Shown here: piece by piece, positions 17,742 through 27,324 of the stretch
Layout: the number at the start of each line of letters is the position of its first letter
Numbering within the stretch: position 1 is the stretch's first letter
Assembly: GCF_002563795.1 (NCBI RefSeq)
Contig: NZ_PDJL01000003.1
Coordinates: forward strand, 558,001-622,000
Reading direction: 5' to 3'
Length of the DNA: 64,000 nt
Origin: Vibrio sp. ES.051
Lineage (GTDB): Bacteria; Pseudomonadota; Gammaproteobacteria; Enterobacterales; Vibrionaceae
Position numbers and translations under genes: made by a program
Notes under the pieces: generated by a model
The model's database searches: none
What the model saw: only the letters and a program-made list of their open reading frames with translations
Told to the model about the DNA's origin: nothing

Positions 17742-19073
17742 CTATGCAGGAATGATGATCTGTCCTAAGACGTAACCTAAACAACACGCCCCAATTACAC
17801 CTATCAAACCGACGGCCATGAATGAGTGGTTAAAGTACCATTTGCCAATCTTTGTTGTACCCGATGAATCGAAGTTCACTGTTGCGATATCGGACGGGTA
17901 GTTGGGAATAAAGAAGTAACCGTACACTGCTGGCATTAAGCCGATAAGCAGAGCAGGGTCAAGACCCAAGCCCAAACCAACAGGCAACATCATGCGTGCC
18001 GTTGCTGCTTGAGAGTTTACAACTACCGATACAATGAATAATGCAAGTGCAAACGTCCACGGGTAATTCGTGACCATATCGACGATACCAGATTTAAACT
18101 GCGGCATTGCGTATTGGAAGTAAGTGTCTGACATCCAAGCGATACCGAAGATTGCGATTGCCGCCACCATACCAGATTTGAATACCACCCCATTTGGTAC
18201 GTTACGAGGATCTGTTTTTGTCGCAAGAAGGATAATACCACCGAAGCAGAGCATCATCATTTGGATCACAACGGCCATGCTGATTGGCTTAGAGCCATCA
18301 ACAATAGTGCGTATTTCTGGCCACATCGCGATAACGACAATCACTAAAATCGAGAGGATGAACAGCAGTACTGAGTTGCGAGCACTTGTTGGTAGCACTT
18401 CGTCAAGTGACGTTGCGGTTGTGTTTAAGATCTTCTCGCGCCATATCGGATCTTTTAAGCGTGCTTGATATTGTTCGTCGTCTTCCAATTCTTTACCGCG
18501 TTTTAAGCTGTAAAGTGACATCAATAATGTACCAAACAGCGTTGCTGGAACGGTTACAAGAAGAATAGAAAGCAGTGTGATTTCATGTTGGATGTGAGAC
18601 AACTGAGCAAGGTAGTAAACGACGGCAGCAGAAATAGGAGAGGCGGTAATAGCGATTTGAGATGCTACGGATGCTGCAGCCATTGGGCGTTCTGGTCGAA
18701 TCCCGTTTTTCAGTGCGACGTCGCCAATGATTGGCATGATGGAATAAACCGCATGACCCGTACCAAGAAGAAACGTCATGAAGTAAGTCACAAATGGTGC
18801 AATGAGTGTCACTCGCTTCGGATTCTTACGTAACACACGTTCTGCGACTTGCAGCATGTATTTTAAACCACCTGCGGCTTCAAGGATCGATGCACAGGTT
18901 ACGACCGCCAAAATGATTAACATCACGGTTACAGGAGGAGAGGTTGGCGGCATCTTAAAGATGAATACTTCGACAACGAGACCGATACCAGATACGACCC
19001 CGAGGCCTATGCCCCCATAACGTGAGCCGATATACAGCATCACAAGTAAAAATAGAAACTCAAGATACAACAT
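17742..19073 (-). CDS. dcuB: anaerobic C4-dicarboxylate transporter
   Basis: The protein has 443 residues from MLYLEFLFL; six further upstream codons are open but the chosen start aligns with the E. coli protein start. The length and motifs (LGTGHAVYSIMPIIGDVALK, NGIRPERPMAAASVASQIA, YPSDIATVNFDSSGTTKIG) match the DcuA/DcuB family, closer to DcuB. It exchanges fumarate, malate or aspartate for succinate across the inner membrane during fumarate respiration. I find no obvious FNR box upstream. DcuA is the alternative name. Confidence 0.85.
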   Translation of the reverse strand: MLYLEFLFLLVMLYIGSRYGGIGLGVVSGIGLVVEVFIFKMPPTSPPVTVMLIILAVVTCASILEAAGGLKYMLQVAERVLRKNPKRVTLIAPFVTYFMTFLLGTGHAVYSIMPIIGDVALKNGIRPERPMAAASVASQIAITASPISAAVVYYLAQLSHIQHEITLLSILLVTVPATLFGTLLMSLYSLKRGKELEDDEQYQARLKDPIWREKILNTTATSLDEVLPTSARNSVLLFILSILVIVVIAMWPEIRTIVDGSKPISMAVVIQMMMLCFGGIILLATKTDPRNVPNGVVFKSGMVAAIAIFGIAWMSDTYFQYAMPQFKSGIVDMVTNYPWTFALALFIVSVVVNSQAATARMMLPVGLGLGLDPALLIGLMPAVYGYFFIPNYPSDIATVNFDSSGTTKIGKWYFNHSFMAVGLIGVIGACCLGYVLGQIIIPA

Positions 19074-19321
19074 GTGGATTTCCTTATTCAAAACAAAGGG
19101 CTATATAGCCAACTACCTAATCACATTGTCCTGATATTCAGAAGAAAATACCCCATGTTGTTCACATTCCATTAGATAAGAACCAGCAATGTCGAATAAT
19201 TGGTAATAACTCACGTTACAGCAAGGAACCGTTAACGTGGTTTTATCAAGGTGTTTTCATGCTGTGTCTTTTTACGAATGCATCGCTTGTCAATGCGACG
19301 ATATACCACGGTTTGTTGCTT

Positions 19322-19513
19322 TTAATCTTGATTTACGCCCAAATCAACCGTGCCTTCTGATGACGTCGATGATTGGTTCTGCTGCTCTTCAGCTTCCATA
19401 TTTGCACGCTCAGCTTTGGAAATGTAGCGTGGCTTATTACTCTTATGTAGCTTCGCGTTATGTTGTTTCTGCTTTGCTTTTAAGATTTGATTGATTTTCT
19501 TCTTGCGGTTCAT
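19322..19513 (-). CDS. small basic DUF2986-like protein
   Basis: The protein has 63 residues, very basic N-terminally (MNRKKKINQILKAKQKQHNA) with a polar Gln/Ser-rich tail. The core KLHKSNKPRYISKAERA is what I recall as DUF2986, found in Vibrio and related genera. Highly charged, probably soluble and possibly nucleic-acid binding; function unknown. GGACC before the ATG is a weak ribosome site. Confidence 0.6.
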   Translation of the reverse strand: MNRKKKINQILKAKQKQHNAKLHKSNKPRYISKAERANMEAEEQQNQSSTSSEGTVDLGVNQD

Positions 19514-19634
19514 GGTGGTGGTCCTTTAATTTAGCGAGGCAGCATAGTGATTTTTTTACCAAGTTACAACTAAATACGCCCTAGCGTATGCCAACAACAA
19601 TAGACCTCTTTTTTAGAGTATTACTGGAGTTTAT

Positions 19635-20144
19635 ATGAAAACACTGATCACCGAACGTCTGAAATTACGTCTTGTGAGTGTCGATGACGCGCCGTTCATA
19701 TTGGAACTCTACAACCATCCAGACTTTTATCGTTTTGTCGGTGATAAACAAATCCGCACCACTGACGAGGCCGCCCGTTACATCCAACAAAACATGCTGC
19801 GAATGCAAGAACTAAAAGGGGTCAGCTTGTTGGTGGTTGAAACGCAAGGCAATGGCCGCCCAATCGGCATTTGTGGCTTAGTAAAGCGTGATACATTAAA
19901 TGATTATGATCTTGGGTATGGTTTTCTTCCATCGGCGTATGAGCAAGGCTTTGGAATAGAGGCTGCCCAAGCCACGTTAACGTATGCCAAAGAGGAAATG
20001 CAACTCGAAAAGCTGGTCGCCATTACGAATAATGATAATAGTCGTAGTATCAGTTTGCTCAAAAAACTGGGTTTTGAGTTTGAACGCGTAGAGCAGCAGT
20101 ACGATAATGGTCGCACGCTAGAACTCTACATAACCAAATTGTGA
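19635..20144 (+). CDS. GNAT-family N-acetyltransferase (RimJ/RimL-like)
   Basis: The protein has 169 residues. It has the N-terminal ITERLKLRLVSVDDAPFI strand-helix start and the acetyl-CoA site region YGFLPSAYEQGFGIEAAQA, then NNDNSRSISLLKKLGFEFE. This is the acceptor-diverse group that acetylates N-terminal amines or small molecules. Substrate unknown. It is 13 bases upstream of ygbA, likely one transcript. Confidence 0.8.
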   Translation: MKTLITERLKLRLVSVDDAPFILELYNHPDFYRFVGDKQIRTTDEAARYIQQNMLRMQELKGVSLLVVETQGNGRPIGICGLVKRDTLNDYDLGYGFLPSAYEQGFGIEAAQATLTYAKEEMQLEKLVAITNNDNSRSISLLKKLGFEFERVEQQYDNGRTLELYITKL

Positions 20145-20157
20145 CTTCGGATAAACC

Positions 20158-20547
20158 ATGAGTGATATTTTACGAGGCAAACTCGCGACAGAATTTAAAA
20201 CCGTGAAGGCAATGGTTGAGGTTTACTGTCACCATCATCATGCTACCCAGAACGAATTGTGTGTCGAATGTCGTGAGCTATTGGACTACGCAGAAGTCCG
20301 GCTTGATCGTTGCCCTTATGGCGAGGACAAACCTACGTGCAATCAGTGTCCAATTCATTGCTATAAGCCAGAGCCAAAAGAGCAAATGCGTTTGGTGATG
20401 CGTTATTCGGGGCCGAGAATGTTGCTTAAACATCCCATTTTGGCGATTCGACATTTGCTCCACGAAAAACGGGCGGTGCCGGAGAAACCTGCCGCGAATG
20501 TATCAAACCGTCATCGACGTTTATCCAAAGGTAAAACAGAGAAATAA
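20158..20547 (+). CDS. ygbA: YgbA-type cysteine-rich protein (nitrosative stress associated)
   Basis: The protein has 129 residues. The cysteine-rich core LCVECRELLDYA..RCPYGEDKPTCNQCPIHCY has eight cysteines in pairs, suggesting a metal or Fe-S site. This matches the nitrous-oxide-stimulated promoter family (YgbA), which in E. coli belongs to the NsrR nitric-oxide regulon. The C-terminal tail is basic. I do not see a clear NsrR site before the operon. Co-oriented with the acetyltransferase and closed by a terminator. Confidence 0.78.
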   Translation: MSDILRGKLATEFKTVKAMVEVYCHHHHATQNELCVECRELLDYAEVRLDRCPYGEDKPTCNQCPIHCYKPEPKEQMRLVMRYSGPRMLLKHPILAIRHLLHEKRAVPEKPAANVSNRHRRLSKGKTEK

Positions 20548-20549
20548 AA

Positions 20550-20573
20550 AAGCGAGGGCATCAGGCCCTCGCT
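20550..20573. terminator. terminator between ygbA and the MFS gene
   Basis: AAGCGAGGGC pairs with GCCCTCGCTT around an ATCAG loop. It is flanked by A-run on the left and T-rich sequence on the right and sits between two convergent genes. Confidence 0.82.
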
Positions 20574-20601
20574 TCTTATTCAATGGCAATGTTAATGTCT
20601 A

Positions 20602-21762
20602 TTATAGACCTGCCGCCATGTGCTGTTTACTTTTGCTTGCGACGAGCAACATGTATACACCAGTCGCCACTAAGGCAGCAAACAAGTAGCCCAACAAGCC
20701 ATGCTCTTGCCCCATGAACTTATCCGCCACTACCGGACCAACCACGGAACCAATGCTGTAACTAAATAGCATCACTTGGGTTGCCGACACAATAAAGCGC
20801 TCATCAAGCCCTTCACAGCCAAGGTTAATTGCAATAGGGTACAAGGCAAATGTTGCTGCGCCTAAAAAGAAAAGTGCAGCAGCCAACACAACGGCTGACG
20901 ATGAAATAAAAGTCAATCCGATTGAAAAAATACCCAAAATACAGAAGAGCAGCATAAGCACTGTGCGACTCATGTATTTGTTTAATGTGGTGACCACTGG
21001 TTGAACCAACATGCCACCTAAGATGACCAACGCCATTAATGTGCCAATATCTTGGTTATTGATTTTACGGTTAGTCAGTTCAACTGGCATAAGGCCGTAG
21101 ATCGCACCTAAGGTTAAGCCAGAAACGACACAACCAATAATTGCAGCATGGTTTAGCTTGGCAATTTGTTTAAACGACAATGGCGTTGATTCATGACTGT
21201 TTGGTTGCTCACAATCAATGAACATCAGTACCAACATGGCCATTAAGATCAACGTTGTGATCGCAATAAACGGAACACCGCCACTTACGCCAAGCACACC
21301 AATGCCAAATTGGCCCAATGCAGAACCACCGTACAGTGATAGCATATATAAGCTCAAGCGTTTCGCGCGTGATGCTTCGTCACCGGCCATTAGCCAAGAC
21401 TCTACGATGACAAAAACCCCCGCAACGGCGACACCCGCGATAAAACGCGCAACAAGCCATACCAGAGCATTAGCAAAAACTGGTAGCGTTATAATCGTTA
21501 GCGATAGTGCGGCTAAGCAGCCAATAAACGCTTTACGGTGACCCACCTGACGAACGATGCGTTCGATAAACATCGCACCAGTCAAGAGACCGCCATAAAA
21601 TACACTCGCCAACCAACTCGCATAATCAGCCGAGATGTTGTATTCACTGAGCATGAGAGGGATCAAGCTCATTAAATAGCCCGAAGCCACCGCATAAAGA
21701 GACAGTGCGACGACTGGAACTGTAACTCGTGGTGATGCTGCAGGAACGACTGTATTTTCCAC
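20602..21762 (-). CDS. major facilitator superfamily transporter (YcaD-like)
   Basis: The protein has 386 residues with about 12 hydrophobic segments. The cytosolic loop 2-3 RIVRQVGHRKAF and the N-terminal layout (YAVASGYLMSLIPLMLSEYNIS) resemble the YcaD group of MFS carriers. Substrate unknown. Convergent with ygbA; divergent spacing to trxC is about 170 bases with no regulator nearby. Confidence 0.75.
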   Translation of the reverse strand: MENTVVPAASPRVTVPVVALSLYAVASGYLMSLIPLMLSEYNISADYASWLASVFYGGLLTGAMFIERIVRQVGHRKAFIGCLAALSLTIITLPVFANALVWLVARFIAGVAVAGVFVIVESWLMAGDEASRAKRLSLYMLSLYGGSALGQFGIGVLGVSGGVPFIAITTLILMAMLVLMFIDCEQPNSHESTPLSFKQIAKLNHAAIIGCVVSGLTLGAIYGLMPVELTNRKINNQDIGTLMALVILGGMLVQPVVTTLNKYMSRTVLMLLFCILGIFSIGLTFISSSAVVLAAALFFLGAATFALYPIAINLGCEGLDERFIVSATQVMLFSYSIGSVVGPVVADKFMGQEHGLLGYLFAALVATGVYMLLVASKSKQHMAAGL

Positions 21763-21900
21763 TGTTTTGCGCCTATAAGTTAAGTTAAATCTGAGAGTTA
21801 ATCGGCGCGAATATTAGGCTAATGATCGGGTAAGTAAAATGAATAATTTAAGTCGTTTCGACAAATATTATTTATTAATTTTATAGGGTAGGCGATGCAT

Positions 21901-21930
21901 AAAACGCCAGTCGAAAAAGCGGCTGGCGTA
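21901..21930 (-). terminator. intrinsic terminator after trxC
   Basis: ACGCCAG and CTGGCGT form a stem; on the reverse strand it is followed by TTTTATG. It begins six bases past the trxC stop. Confidence 0.6.
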
Positions 21931-21935
21931 GTCAG

Positions 21936-22370
21936 TTACTTATTAAGCGCTTGATTTAACCATTGATTAAATTGATTTTTAGGCAGCGCACCATTGATCA
22001 TATCAACACGTTGACCGTTCTTAAAAACCATAATGGTCGGGATGCTTCGAATACCAAATTGTGCGGCAAGTTCTTGTTGCGCTTCAGTATCAATCTTAAC
22101 AAAACGAACCGTACCTGCTTGCTCTTGCGCGACATCAGAGAAAACTGGGGCAAAACCAATGCATGGGTTACACCAAGGGGCCCAGAAATCGACGACAACG
22201 GGCATATCACTTTGTAATAGAAAAGAAAAGTTATTTTGTGTTCCCTCGATAGGTGTACCATCCAAAAGCGCACTTTTGCATTTGCCGCAAGTTGCAGGCT
22301 CTGCAACGCGTTCATTAGGGACACGGTTTAAACCGCCACAAGACGGACAACGAGTTTTAAACGATGACAT
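21936..22370 (-). CDS. trxC: thioredoxin 2 with N-terminal zinc ribbon and WCNPC active site
   Basis: The protein has 144 residues. The N-terminal zinc-binding region has CPSC (8-11) and CGKC (28-31), typical of TrxC, followed by a thioredoxin fold. The active site is WCNPC (66-70) rather than the canonical WCGPC, by my reading a true AAC codon. The cis-Pro loop SIPTIMVF is present. TrxC reduces cytoplasmic disulfides and in E. coli is OxyR-induced. The Gly to Asn change could shift redox potential. Confidence 0.92.
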   Translation of the reverse strand: MSSFKTRCPSCGGLNRVPNERVAEPATCGKCKSALLDGTPIEGTQNNFSFLLQSDMPVVVDFWAPWCNPCIGFAPVFSDVAQEQAGTVRFVKIDTEAQQELAAQFGIRSIPTIMVFKNGQRVDMINGALPKNQFNQWLNQALNK

Positions 22371-22533
22371 GGCTTCTTCCTCTTTATGACAACTTAATGA
22401 AACATGACTTACCAGTCAGCCTCATTATTTGTATACTGATTTTTTAACCTGCCGAAATAACACATAGCAGGTTTATATTTGAGCCTAAGGTTCTAAGAAA
22501 TTTCATTAAAATACAACAATAAATAGGTCTGTG

Positions 22534-23628
22534 ATGACAAATTACTATGCTGAAATTACAGGTTGGGGGAAATGTGTTCCGCCAGCCGTGCTCTCTAACG
22601 ATGATCTTAGTACTTTCCTTGATACTTCAGACGAGTGGATTCGTACGCGTACAGGTATTGAAAATCGCCGCATCAGCCATGTAAATACTTCGGATATGGC
22701 AACCGTCGCGGCACAACACGCCCTGGCGCGCTCAGGCGTAGAAGCTGGCGAGATTGATCTCATCATCGTTGCGACATGTTCTCCGGATTCACTGATTCCA
22801 AACATAGCATCGAAAGTGCAGCAAAACTTGGGCATTCGTTCAGTTGCTGCGTTTGATCTAAATGCCGCATGTACTGGCTTTGTTTACGGCCTAGAAACTG
22901 GCACGCGTTTGATTCAGTCTGGTAATTATCGCCACGCGCTCATCATCGGTGCAGAAAGACTCTCTTTCTATATTGATTGGGCAATGCGTGATACCGCTGT
23001 ATTGTTCGGTGATGGTGCTGGAGCGGTTGTGCTTTCAAGAACGGAAAAAGAAACGGGCCTACTCCAAGCTCAAATTGGCTGTGACGCAAAAGGCCGCGAC
23101 ATTCTGTCTGTACCAAAGTTTGGCACTTGTATGGATCGTTTTGCCGAAGATAATGGTTACTGGGACTTCAACTTTGTAGGACAAGAAATCTTTAAACGTG
23201 CGGTAAAAGGCATGGGACTTGCTGCGAAAACGGTACTAAAAGCATCACAGTTAGCCACAGACCAAATTGATGTGGTGATACCACACCAAGCGAACATCCG
23301 CATTATTCAAGCTTTGTGTGATCTATCCGGTATCCCGCAAGAGAAAGCGTTTGTCAACATTCAAAACTACGGCAACACGTCGGCCGCAACTGTACCAATT
23401 GCACTGTGTGAAGCGGTAGAGCAAGGGCGAGTAAATCCAGGTGATAACATGTTACTTGCGGCATTTGGTGCTGGTTTGACATGGGGCGCAGCGGTATTGA
23501 AGTGGGGTGACCGTGTAACGCCTGTTGCTGAGAGTGAGGCCGTATTACCTGAATGTGAACAATCAGCATTGGAATTACTTGAGCGCGCGATTACGTTATG
23601 TAATGAGCGTCGTCGCGACGACACTTAA
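22534..23628 (+). CDS. 3-oxoacyl-ACP synthase III (KAS III) family enzyme
   Basis: The protein has 364 residues from the ATG; a GTG immediately before it is the alternative start. The catalytic triad is visible: Cys113 in [11 protein letters not shown], His251 in PHQANIRI and Asn281 in NYGNTSAA. It is about 40 residues longer than typical FabH because of a C-terminal Glu/Arg-rich extension. It condenses acetyl-CoA-like primers with malonyl-ACP. It lies outside any fab cluster, so it is probably a second, specialised KAS III. It is convergent with HMG-CoA reductase. Confidence 0.85.
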   Translation: MTNYYAEITGWGKCVPPAVLSNDDLSTFLDTSDEWIRTRTGIENRRISHVNTSDMATVAAQHALARSGVEAGEIDLIIVATCSPDSLIPNIASKVQQNLGIRSVAAFDLNAACTGFVYGLETGTRLIQSGNYRHALIIGAERLSFYIDWAMRDTAVLFGDGAGAVVLSRTEKETGLLQAQIGCDAKGRDILSVPKFGTCMDRFAEDNGYWDFNFVGQEIFKRAVKGMGLAAKTVLKASQLATDQIDVVIPHQANIRIIQALCDLSGIPQEKAFVNIQNYGNTSAATVPIALCEAVEQGRVNPGDNMLLAAFGAGLTWGAAVLKWGDRVTPVAESEAVLPECEQSALELLERAITLCNERRRDDT

Positions 23629-23655
23629 ATCCATGGCGGTAAGACTAAATTGAGC

Positions 23656-23678
23656 AGGGAGCCTTGAAGCTCCCTTTC
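23656..23678 (+). terminator. intrinsic terminator after the KAS III gene
   Basis: AGGGAGC and GCTCCCT form a stem with loop CTTGAA, followed by TTTCT. It lies 28 bases after the stop. Confidence 0.65.
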
Positions 23679-23770
23679 TAATGGCTAAGTGGAATGAGCC
23701 TACAATACCATTTAAGAGATGTGACACGACAAGGTTGCGACTGTTTAGCCGTCTCTATGGCGCTGTTATA

Positions 23771-25033
23771 TTAACCTCGAGCGAGTTTATGATGAGCACG
23801 AGAAAAATGATCGGCGCAGAATGCCCCCACAATAGAAAGCTCACCTGCAAGACAAAGTGCAGCGGTTACTTCAGCCAATGCTTTTGCTTTGCCATTACCA
23901 TACAATCCTAAAATGTCCAAACATGCCTTTTGAGTTGGCAGCCCAGTTCCTCCACCCACCGTTCCGACCATAATATTAGGTAGAGTAACGCAGGCGTATA
24001 AATCTCCCTGAGCATTCACATCCATACGTGTGATGCCAACGGCTGATTCTGCAACGCAAGCTGCATCTTGCCCGCAAGCAATATAAAGTGCCGCTAGGGC
24101 ATTGGCATAATGCGCATTGACACCAATAGTACCGCTGAGCAAGCCACCAACCGTGGTCATTTTGCCAAATTGCACCATAGATTGTGGTGTTGTATGCAGA
24201 TATTTCTCTATCAACTCGGCGGGGATCGTTACTTCAGCAGAGACTTTTTTACCACGAACAGAACGCAACGTATGCGCATTCGGCTTTTTGTCGCCTGATA
24301 AATTTCCGTCTAAGAATGCTTCAATAGGTTTGAGTGGGCTGGCCGCCAAAATATGATGGAACACCGCGTTTGTCGCTATAGTCACCATATTTTGACCTGA
24401 AGCATCACCCGTAATGTACTCGAAAACCAGATAGACGTGATTCCCTTCGATATTCACGTTGATGTCTTTAAGCTTGCCGTGCGCTGTCGTGGAGTGCGCA
24501 ATTTGACGAAAGACATCAAACTGAGTCACAAACCAACCTACAAATTGGCCCGCATCGGCAAGGTTATTAAAGGCAAATACCGGTGTTCGGCTCACGCCTT
24601 CGCTGAGTAACAACGCACTTGCACCACCAGCGGCAGTGATCAAGTTGGCACCGCGATTGTATGAGGCGACTAATGCGGCTTCAGTGGTTGCAAGAGGTAT
24701 TAAAAAGTCACCATTTGCGTATAAACCGTTAACGCGCAAAGGGCCGGCGATACCGACCGGCACATTTACGGTGCCGATAAAGTGCTCAATATTAGTAGAA
24801 TAAGATGCGCAATGTGACTGAGTAAAAGGATCGAGAAGAAGATCTTTGTTTGTCGTTCCCTCTAATACTTGCCAGCGACGCGCTAAATGTTTGTCCGATA
24901 GCGAAGGGCTCAAGCAGAGGCGCTTTTCTGGCTTGTGAAACTTCGGTTCTAACGCCGATTGAATCTTATCACTGGCCTCAATATCGGAAAAGGCGGAGCT
25001 TTGGATGGTGTTATTGTGGTTTAACTTCGGCAT
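23771..25033 (-). CDS. mvaA: hydroxymethylglutaryl-CoA reductase
   Basis: The protein has 420 residues. HMG-CoA reductase motifs are clear: IGTVNVPVGIAGPL after a catalytic Glu, GDASGQNMVTIAT, GDKKPN with the catalytic Lys, and a C-terminal His in FSRAHHKLARG. This looks like the class I (NADPH, eukaryote/archaea-like) enzyme known from vibrios and regarded as laterally acquired. It normally makes mevalonate, yet no other mevalonate-pathway gene is in the window and vibrios use the MEP route, so its role is unclear. Confidence 0.93.
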   Translation of the reverse strand: MPKLNHNNTIQSSAFSDIEASDKIQSALEPKFHKPEKRLCLSPSLSDKHLARRWQVLEGTTNKDLLLDPFTQSHCASYSTNIEHFIGTVNVPVGIAGPLRVNGLYANGDFLIPLATTEAALVASYNRGANLITAAGGASALLLSEGVSRTPVFAFNNLADAGQFVGWFVTQFDVFRQIAHSTTAHGKLKDINVNIEGNHVYLVFEYITGDASGQNMVTIATNAVFHHILAASPLKPIEAFLDGNLSGDKKPNAHTLRSVRGKKVSAEVTIPAELIEKYLHTTPQSMVQFGKMTTVGGLLSGTIGVNAHYANALAALYIACGQDAACVAESAVGITRMDVNAQGDLYACVTLPNIMVGTVGGGTGLPTQKACLDILGLYGNGKAKALAEVTAALCLAGELSIVGAFCADHFSRAHHKLARG

Positions 25034-25272
25034 ACAAACGTTAACTGAAAAATCGAATCAGAGATTGTAGTGATTGCGGCTTTGATTACAACGCTGATGA
25101 TACGTTTTGCAACAAATACCACTGGTTGACCATGTTTGATGGATGGTACTGGCTAATTTGCAGACATTAGCCGCGCGAATAAATCATTAAGTCGAAGTAT
25201 GCTAACCAACAGAGCGACAAACCAATGTTGGAAGACGAGCGCGGACTGTTTTGTGGATCAATTCTAAGCTGT
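25034..25272. other. intergenic region upstream of mvaA; possible sRNA on the + strand
   Basis: No protein gene is apparent. It ends in a strong forward-strand terminator that has no forward gene in front of it. A TTGACC at about 25127 could be a -35, but I cannot place a good -10. Confidence 0.3.
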
Positions 25273-25303
25273 AACGGCTGATAGTTGCTATCAGCCGTTT
25301 TTG
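25273..25303 (+). terminator. orphan intrinsic terminator on the + strand
   Basis: ACGGCTGATA and TATCAGCCGT form a perfect 10-bp stem with a short GTTGC loop, followed by TTTTTG. The T-run is on the forward strand although both neighbouring genes read in reverse. Confidence 0.75.
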
Positions 25304-25339
25304 TTTGCTGGCGTTAAACGGATTAACGCATTGTAAAGG

Positions 25340-27043
25340 TTACGCTTTGGCGAATTTGTAGGTGCGGTAACCACCAAGCAAGTTACGAGCGTTGTAACCA
25401 TTATTGACCAATTGACGGTAAGCGACGTTACCGCGTAAACCGACCTGACAGTAAATCACGATCTCTTTGTCTTTTGGTAGCTCGCTCATACGATGGCGAA
25501 GCTCATCGATAGGAATATTGATGTCACCTTTGAGGTAGTTACCATTTTCGCGTTCATCTGGATTACGCACATCCAAAATAATTTGCTCGTCATTTAGCGA
25601 GTCCATTTGATCATAATGAATGGCTCTTGCGTCACCTTGGATGATATTATTCGCCACAAATGCCGCTTGGTTGATGACATCTTTTGCACTGCCATATGGT
25701 GGCGCGTAAGTCAGTTCGAGGTGTTGCAGTTGTTCAACAGTCATGCCTGCGCGTTGTGCAACCGCCATTACGTCGATGCGTTTGTCGATGCCGTCTTTGC
25801 CGACCGCTTGCGCCCCTAAGATCTTGCCTGTTTTTGGGTCGAACAACATTTTAAATGACACGACTTCAGCGCCTGGGTAGTAGCTCGCGTGGCTTGCTGT
25901 ATGTACGTACACTTTCTCGTATTCAATATCGTCACGTTTCAGTTGTTTCTCATTCTTCCCCGTTGATGCTACAGCTAAATCGAATATTTTACAGATTGCC
26001 GTACCTTGTGTGCCTTGGTAGGTCTCTTGGCGACCAAGCATATTACCCGCCGCCATGCGACCTTGACGGTTGGCTGGGCCTGCAAGTGGCACGAGCGTTT
26101 GCTCACCAGTCACAAAGTCTTTTTCTTCAACCGCATCGCCCACCGCATAAATATAAGGATCACTGGTTTGCATGTATTCGTTAGTATAAATACCGCCTAG
26201 AGAACCAACTTTAAGGCCAGTTTCTTGTGCCAGTTTTGTTTCGGGGCGTACACCGATCGCCATGATCAAAATATCGGTGGTGAGCTTGTCACCGTTATTC
26301 AGGGTTAACTCTAATTCACCTGTTAGGTGTTGGTGTTTTTCACTCTCGCCAGAATCAAAACTTGCTACGTGATGATTTGGTACGTATTCGACTGACTCAA
26401 GTGCAACGCCAAGCTTAAGGTCAACACCTTTGTCACGAATTTCTGCGTGAGCGAAACCAGCCATTTCTCGATCTACTGGTGTCATGACTTGGTCTGCCAT
26501 TTCGATCAGAGAAGTTTTAATGCCAAGCTGATGAAATGCTTCCATCATTTCTAAACCAATAAAACCGCCGCCTACAACCGTAGCGTGCTCCGGCTTGTTC
26601 ATTTGGATCGTTTCGATGATGCGATCCATATCTGGAATGTTACGTAGCGAGTGGGTGAGCGGGTTATCGAGCCCTGGAATTGGCGGAACAATAGGGCCTG
26701 CGCCGGGGCTAAGCAATAGGAAGTCGTAGGATTCTACGTATTCAGACTGATCCAACAGATTTTTAACCGTGACGGTTTTGGATTCACGATCAATCGAAAC
26801 CACTTCATTCATCACACGAACATCAACATTAAAGCGTGCTAAAAAGCTTTCTGGCGTTTGTAGTAGTAACTTACTGCGCTCTTGGATATCGCCGCCGATG
26901 TGGTAAGGCAAGCCACAGTTAGCAAATGAAACAAACGGGCCACGTTCAAACATGATAATTTCGGCATCTTCACTTAAACGACGTGCGCGCGCAGCTGCGG
27001 ATGCACCGCCGGCTACGCCACCGATAATAAGAATTTTAGTCAT
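25340..27043 (-). CDS. CoA-disulfide reductase with C-terminal rhodanese domain
   Basis: The protein has 567 residues from MTKILIIGGVAGG; 30 upstream codons are open but precede the FAD-binding start. It has an N-terminal FAD fold with GGVAGGASAAARARR, the redox Cys in SFANCGLPY (~43), a second NAD(P)-binding GGGFIGLEM motif, the dimerisation domain, and a C-terminal rhodanese domain with catalytic Cys in IYCQVGLRG. Such CoADR-RHD fusions reduce CoA persulfides, polysulfides or CoA disulfide with NAD(P)H, handling sulfane sulfur. It shares a divergent control region with an ArsR sensor. Confidence 0.92.
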   Translation of the reverse strand: MTKILIIGGVAGGASAAARARRLSEDAEIIMFERGPFVSFANCGLPYHIGGDIQERSKLLLQTPESFLARFNVDVRVMNEVVSIDRESKTVTVKNLLDQSEYVESYDFLLLSPGAGPIVPPIPGLDNPLTHSLRNIPDMDRIIETIQMNKPEHATVVGGGFIGLEMMEAFHQLGIKTSLIEMADQVMTPVDREMAGFAHAEIRDKGVDLKLGVALESVEYVPNHHVASFDSGESEKHQHLTGELELTLNNGDKLTTDILIMAIGVRPETKLAQETGLKVGSLGGIYTNEYMQTSDPYIYAVGDAVEEKDFVTGEQTLVPLAGPANRQGRMAAGNMLGRQETYQGTQGTAICKIFDLAVASTGKNEKQLKRDDIEYEKVYVHTASHASYYPGAEVVSFKMLFDPKTGKILGAQAVGKDGIDKRIDVMAVAQRAGMTVEQLQHLELTYAPPYGSAKDVINQAAFVANNIIQGDARAIHYDQMDSLNDEQIILDVRNPDERENGNYLKGDINIPIDELRHRMSELPKDKEIVIYCQVGLRGNVAYRQLVNNGYNARNLLGGYRTYKFAKA

Positions 27044-27324
27044 ATCTATACACTCCAACTTCATGAGTAAAAACAAACAATAAAACACTCTGAGAGCGAA
27101 TGAGTTATTGTTTGCTCTTATTAAGACAGGCAACAGTGCGATGAGTTTTGTTTGAGGTGTATTGCTATATACTTAACGTTCAAACTTGATGATTTCTGCG
27201 TCTTCAATCACACGACGAGGACAAGTAACTGCGGATCGGCCATCGATAACACCACAGTAAAGTCTAAAGGTGAGTTGATCTTTCGCGACAAGCGAGTTAT
27301 TGCTAAAGATCAACAATCTCGAGA

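Noticed and set aside
19074..19321. FNR or CRP control of dcuB
   Set aside because: Two TGTGA half-sites occur on the reverse strand but no full FNR or CRP consensus.
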